From Oscillospiraceae bacterium (GTDB lineage: Bacteria > Bacillota > Clostridia > Oscillospirales > Ruminococcaceae), in assembly GCA_016302655.1 (NCBI GenBank), contig JAEDNF010000120.1:1-5384 (forward strand): a stretch of DNA of 5,384 nt. The letters are read 5' to 3'. A program made the position numbers and the translations under genes. Positions 5,359-5,384 of this stretch are shown in pieces. Position 1 is the stretch's first letter. The number at the start of each line of letters is the position of its first letter. Under the pieces are notes generated by a model that made no database searches, was not told the DNA's origin, and saw only the letters and a program-made list of their open reading frames with translations.

Positions 5359-5384
5359 ATGTCAAACACAAACAACACAGTTGC
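5359..5384 (+). CDS. Start of an unidentified CDS, cut by window end
   Basis: Only eight complete codons are visible (MSNTNNTV), preceded by the strong AAAGGAG at ideal spacing. The polar, Asn/Thr-rich start is too short to identify. By gene neighbourhood in Firmicutes, candidates include lysyl-tRNA synthetase (lysS often lies near coaX and dusB and can start with a polar extension) or an ECF transporter S component. Neither is supported by the residues seen. The 138-nt gap from coaX and the possible promoter at 5285-5309 suggest it may be transcribed separately. Confidence 0.6.

Noticed and set aside
1..5384. CRISPR array, tRNA, rRNA or transposase gene
   Set aside because: No regularly spaced direct repeats, no cloverleaf with a TTC-type T arm, no rRNA-like conserved stretch and no transposase-like protein were seen.

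Overview
The window looks like a chromosomal segment of a low-to-mid-GC Firmicute, most likely a gut-type Clostridia/Oscillospiraceae (Ruminococcaceae) organism. This is inferred from the clostridial style of the type III pantothenate kinase, a YfhO-family membrane protein, AAAGGA/AAAGGAG-type ribosome binding sites and tightly packed co-directional genes. No species can be named from the sequence alone. Everything recognisable as a gene is on the + strand.

Layout. Positions 1-325 hold no convincing gene but are densely self-complementary. A small three-way-junction-like fold (8-70) is followed by a nested set of palindromes (90-225) in which one hairpin-plus-stem module appears to sit inside a diverged copy of itself. 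An AT-rich stretch (239-290) that may carry a promoter comes next, then a compact GC hairpin just before the first ribosome binding site. Four genes follow with almost no spacing: a YjbQ/UPF0047-family protein (326-712), a GtrB/CsbB-like membrane-anchored family 2 glycosyltransferase (714-1649), a large YfhO-family polytopic membrane protein (1649-4453) and type III pantothenate kinase CoaX (4450-5220). The junctions are a 1-nt gap, a 1-nt overlap (TAATG) and a 4-nt overlap (ATGA), so the four are very probably one translationally coupled operon.

How they work together. The glycosyltransferase and YfhO protein form a recognisable pair. In Bacillus and Listeria such GT2 enzymes load a sugar onto undecaprenyl phosphate in the cytoplasm, and YfhO-type GT-C proteins transfer it to a cell-envelope polymer such as lipoteichoic acid outside the membrane. 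No flippase of the GtcA type is in the window. CoaX (coenzyme A synthesis) and YjbQ have no evident mechanistic link to that pair and are probably housekeeping passengers.

The 138-nt gap after coaX (5221-5358) holds a 25-codon reading frame with a stretch resembling the N-terminus of tRNA-dihydrouridine synthases, an AT-rich possible promoter sharing a 14-nt word with the one before yjbQ, and two overlapping, mutually exclusive hairpins next to a strong ribosome binding site. The first eight codons of a further gene begin at 5359. The most unusual part of the window is the nested palindromic region at the left end.
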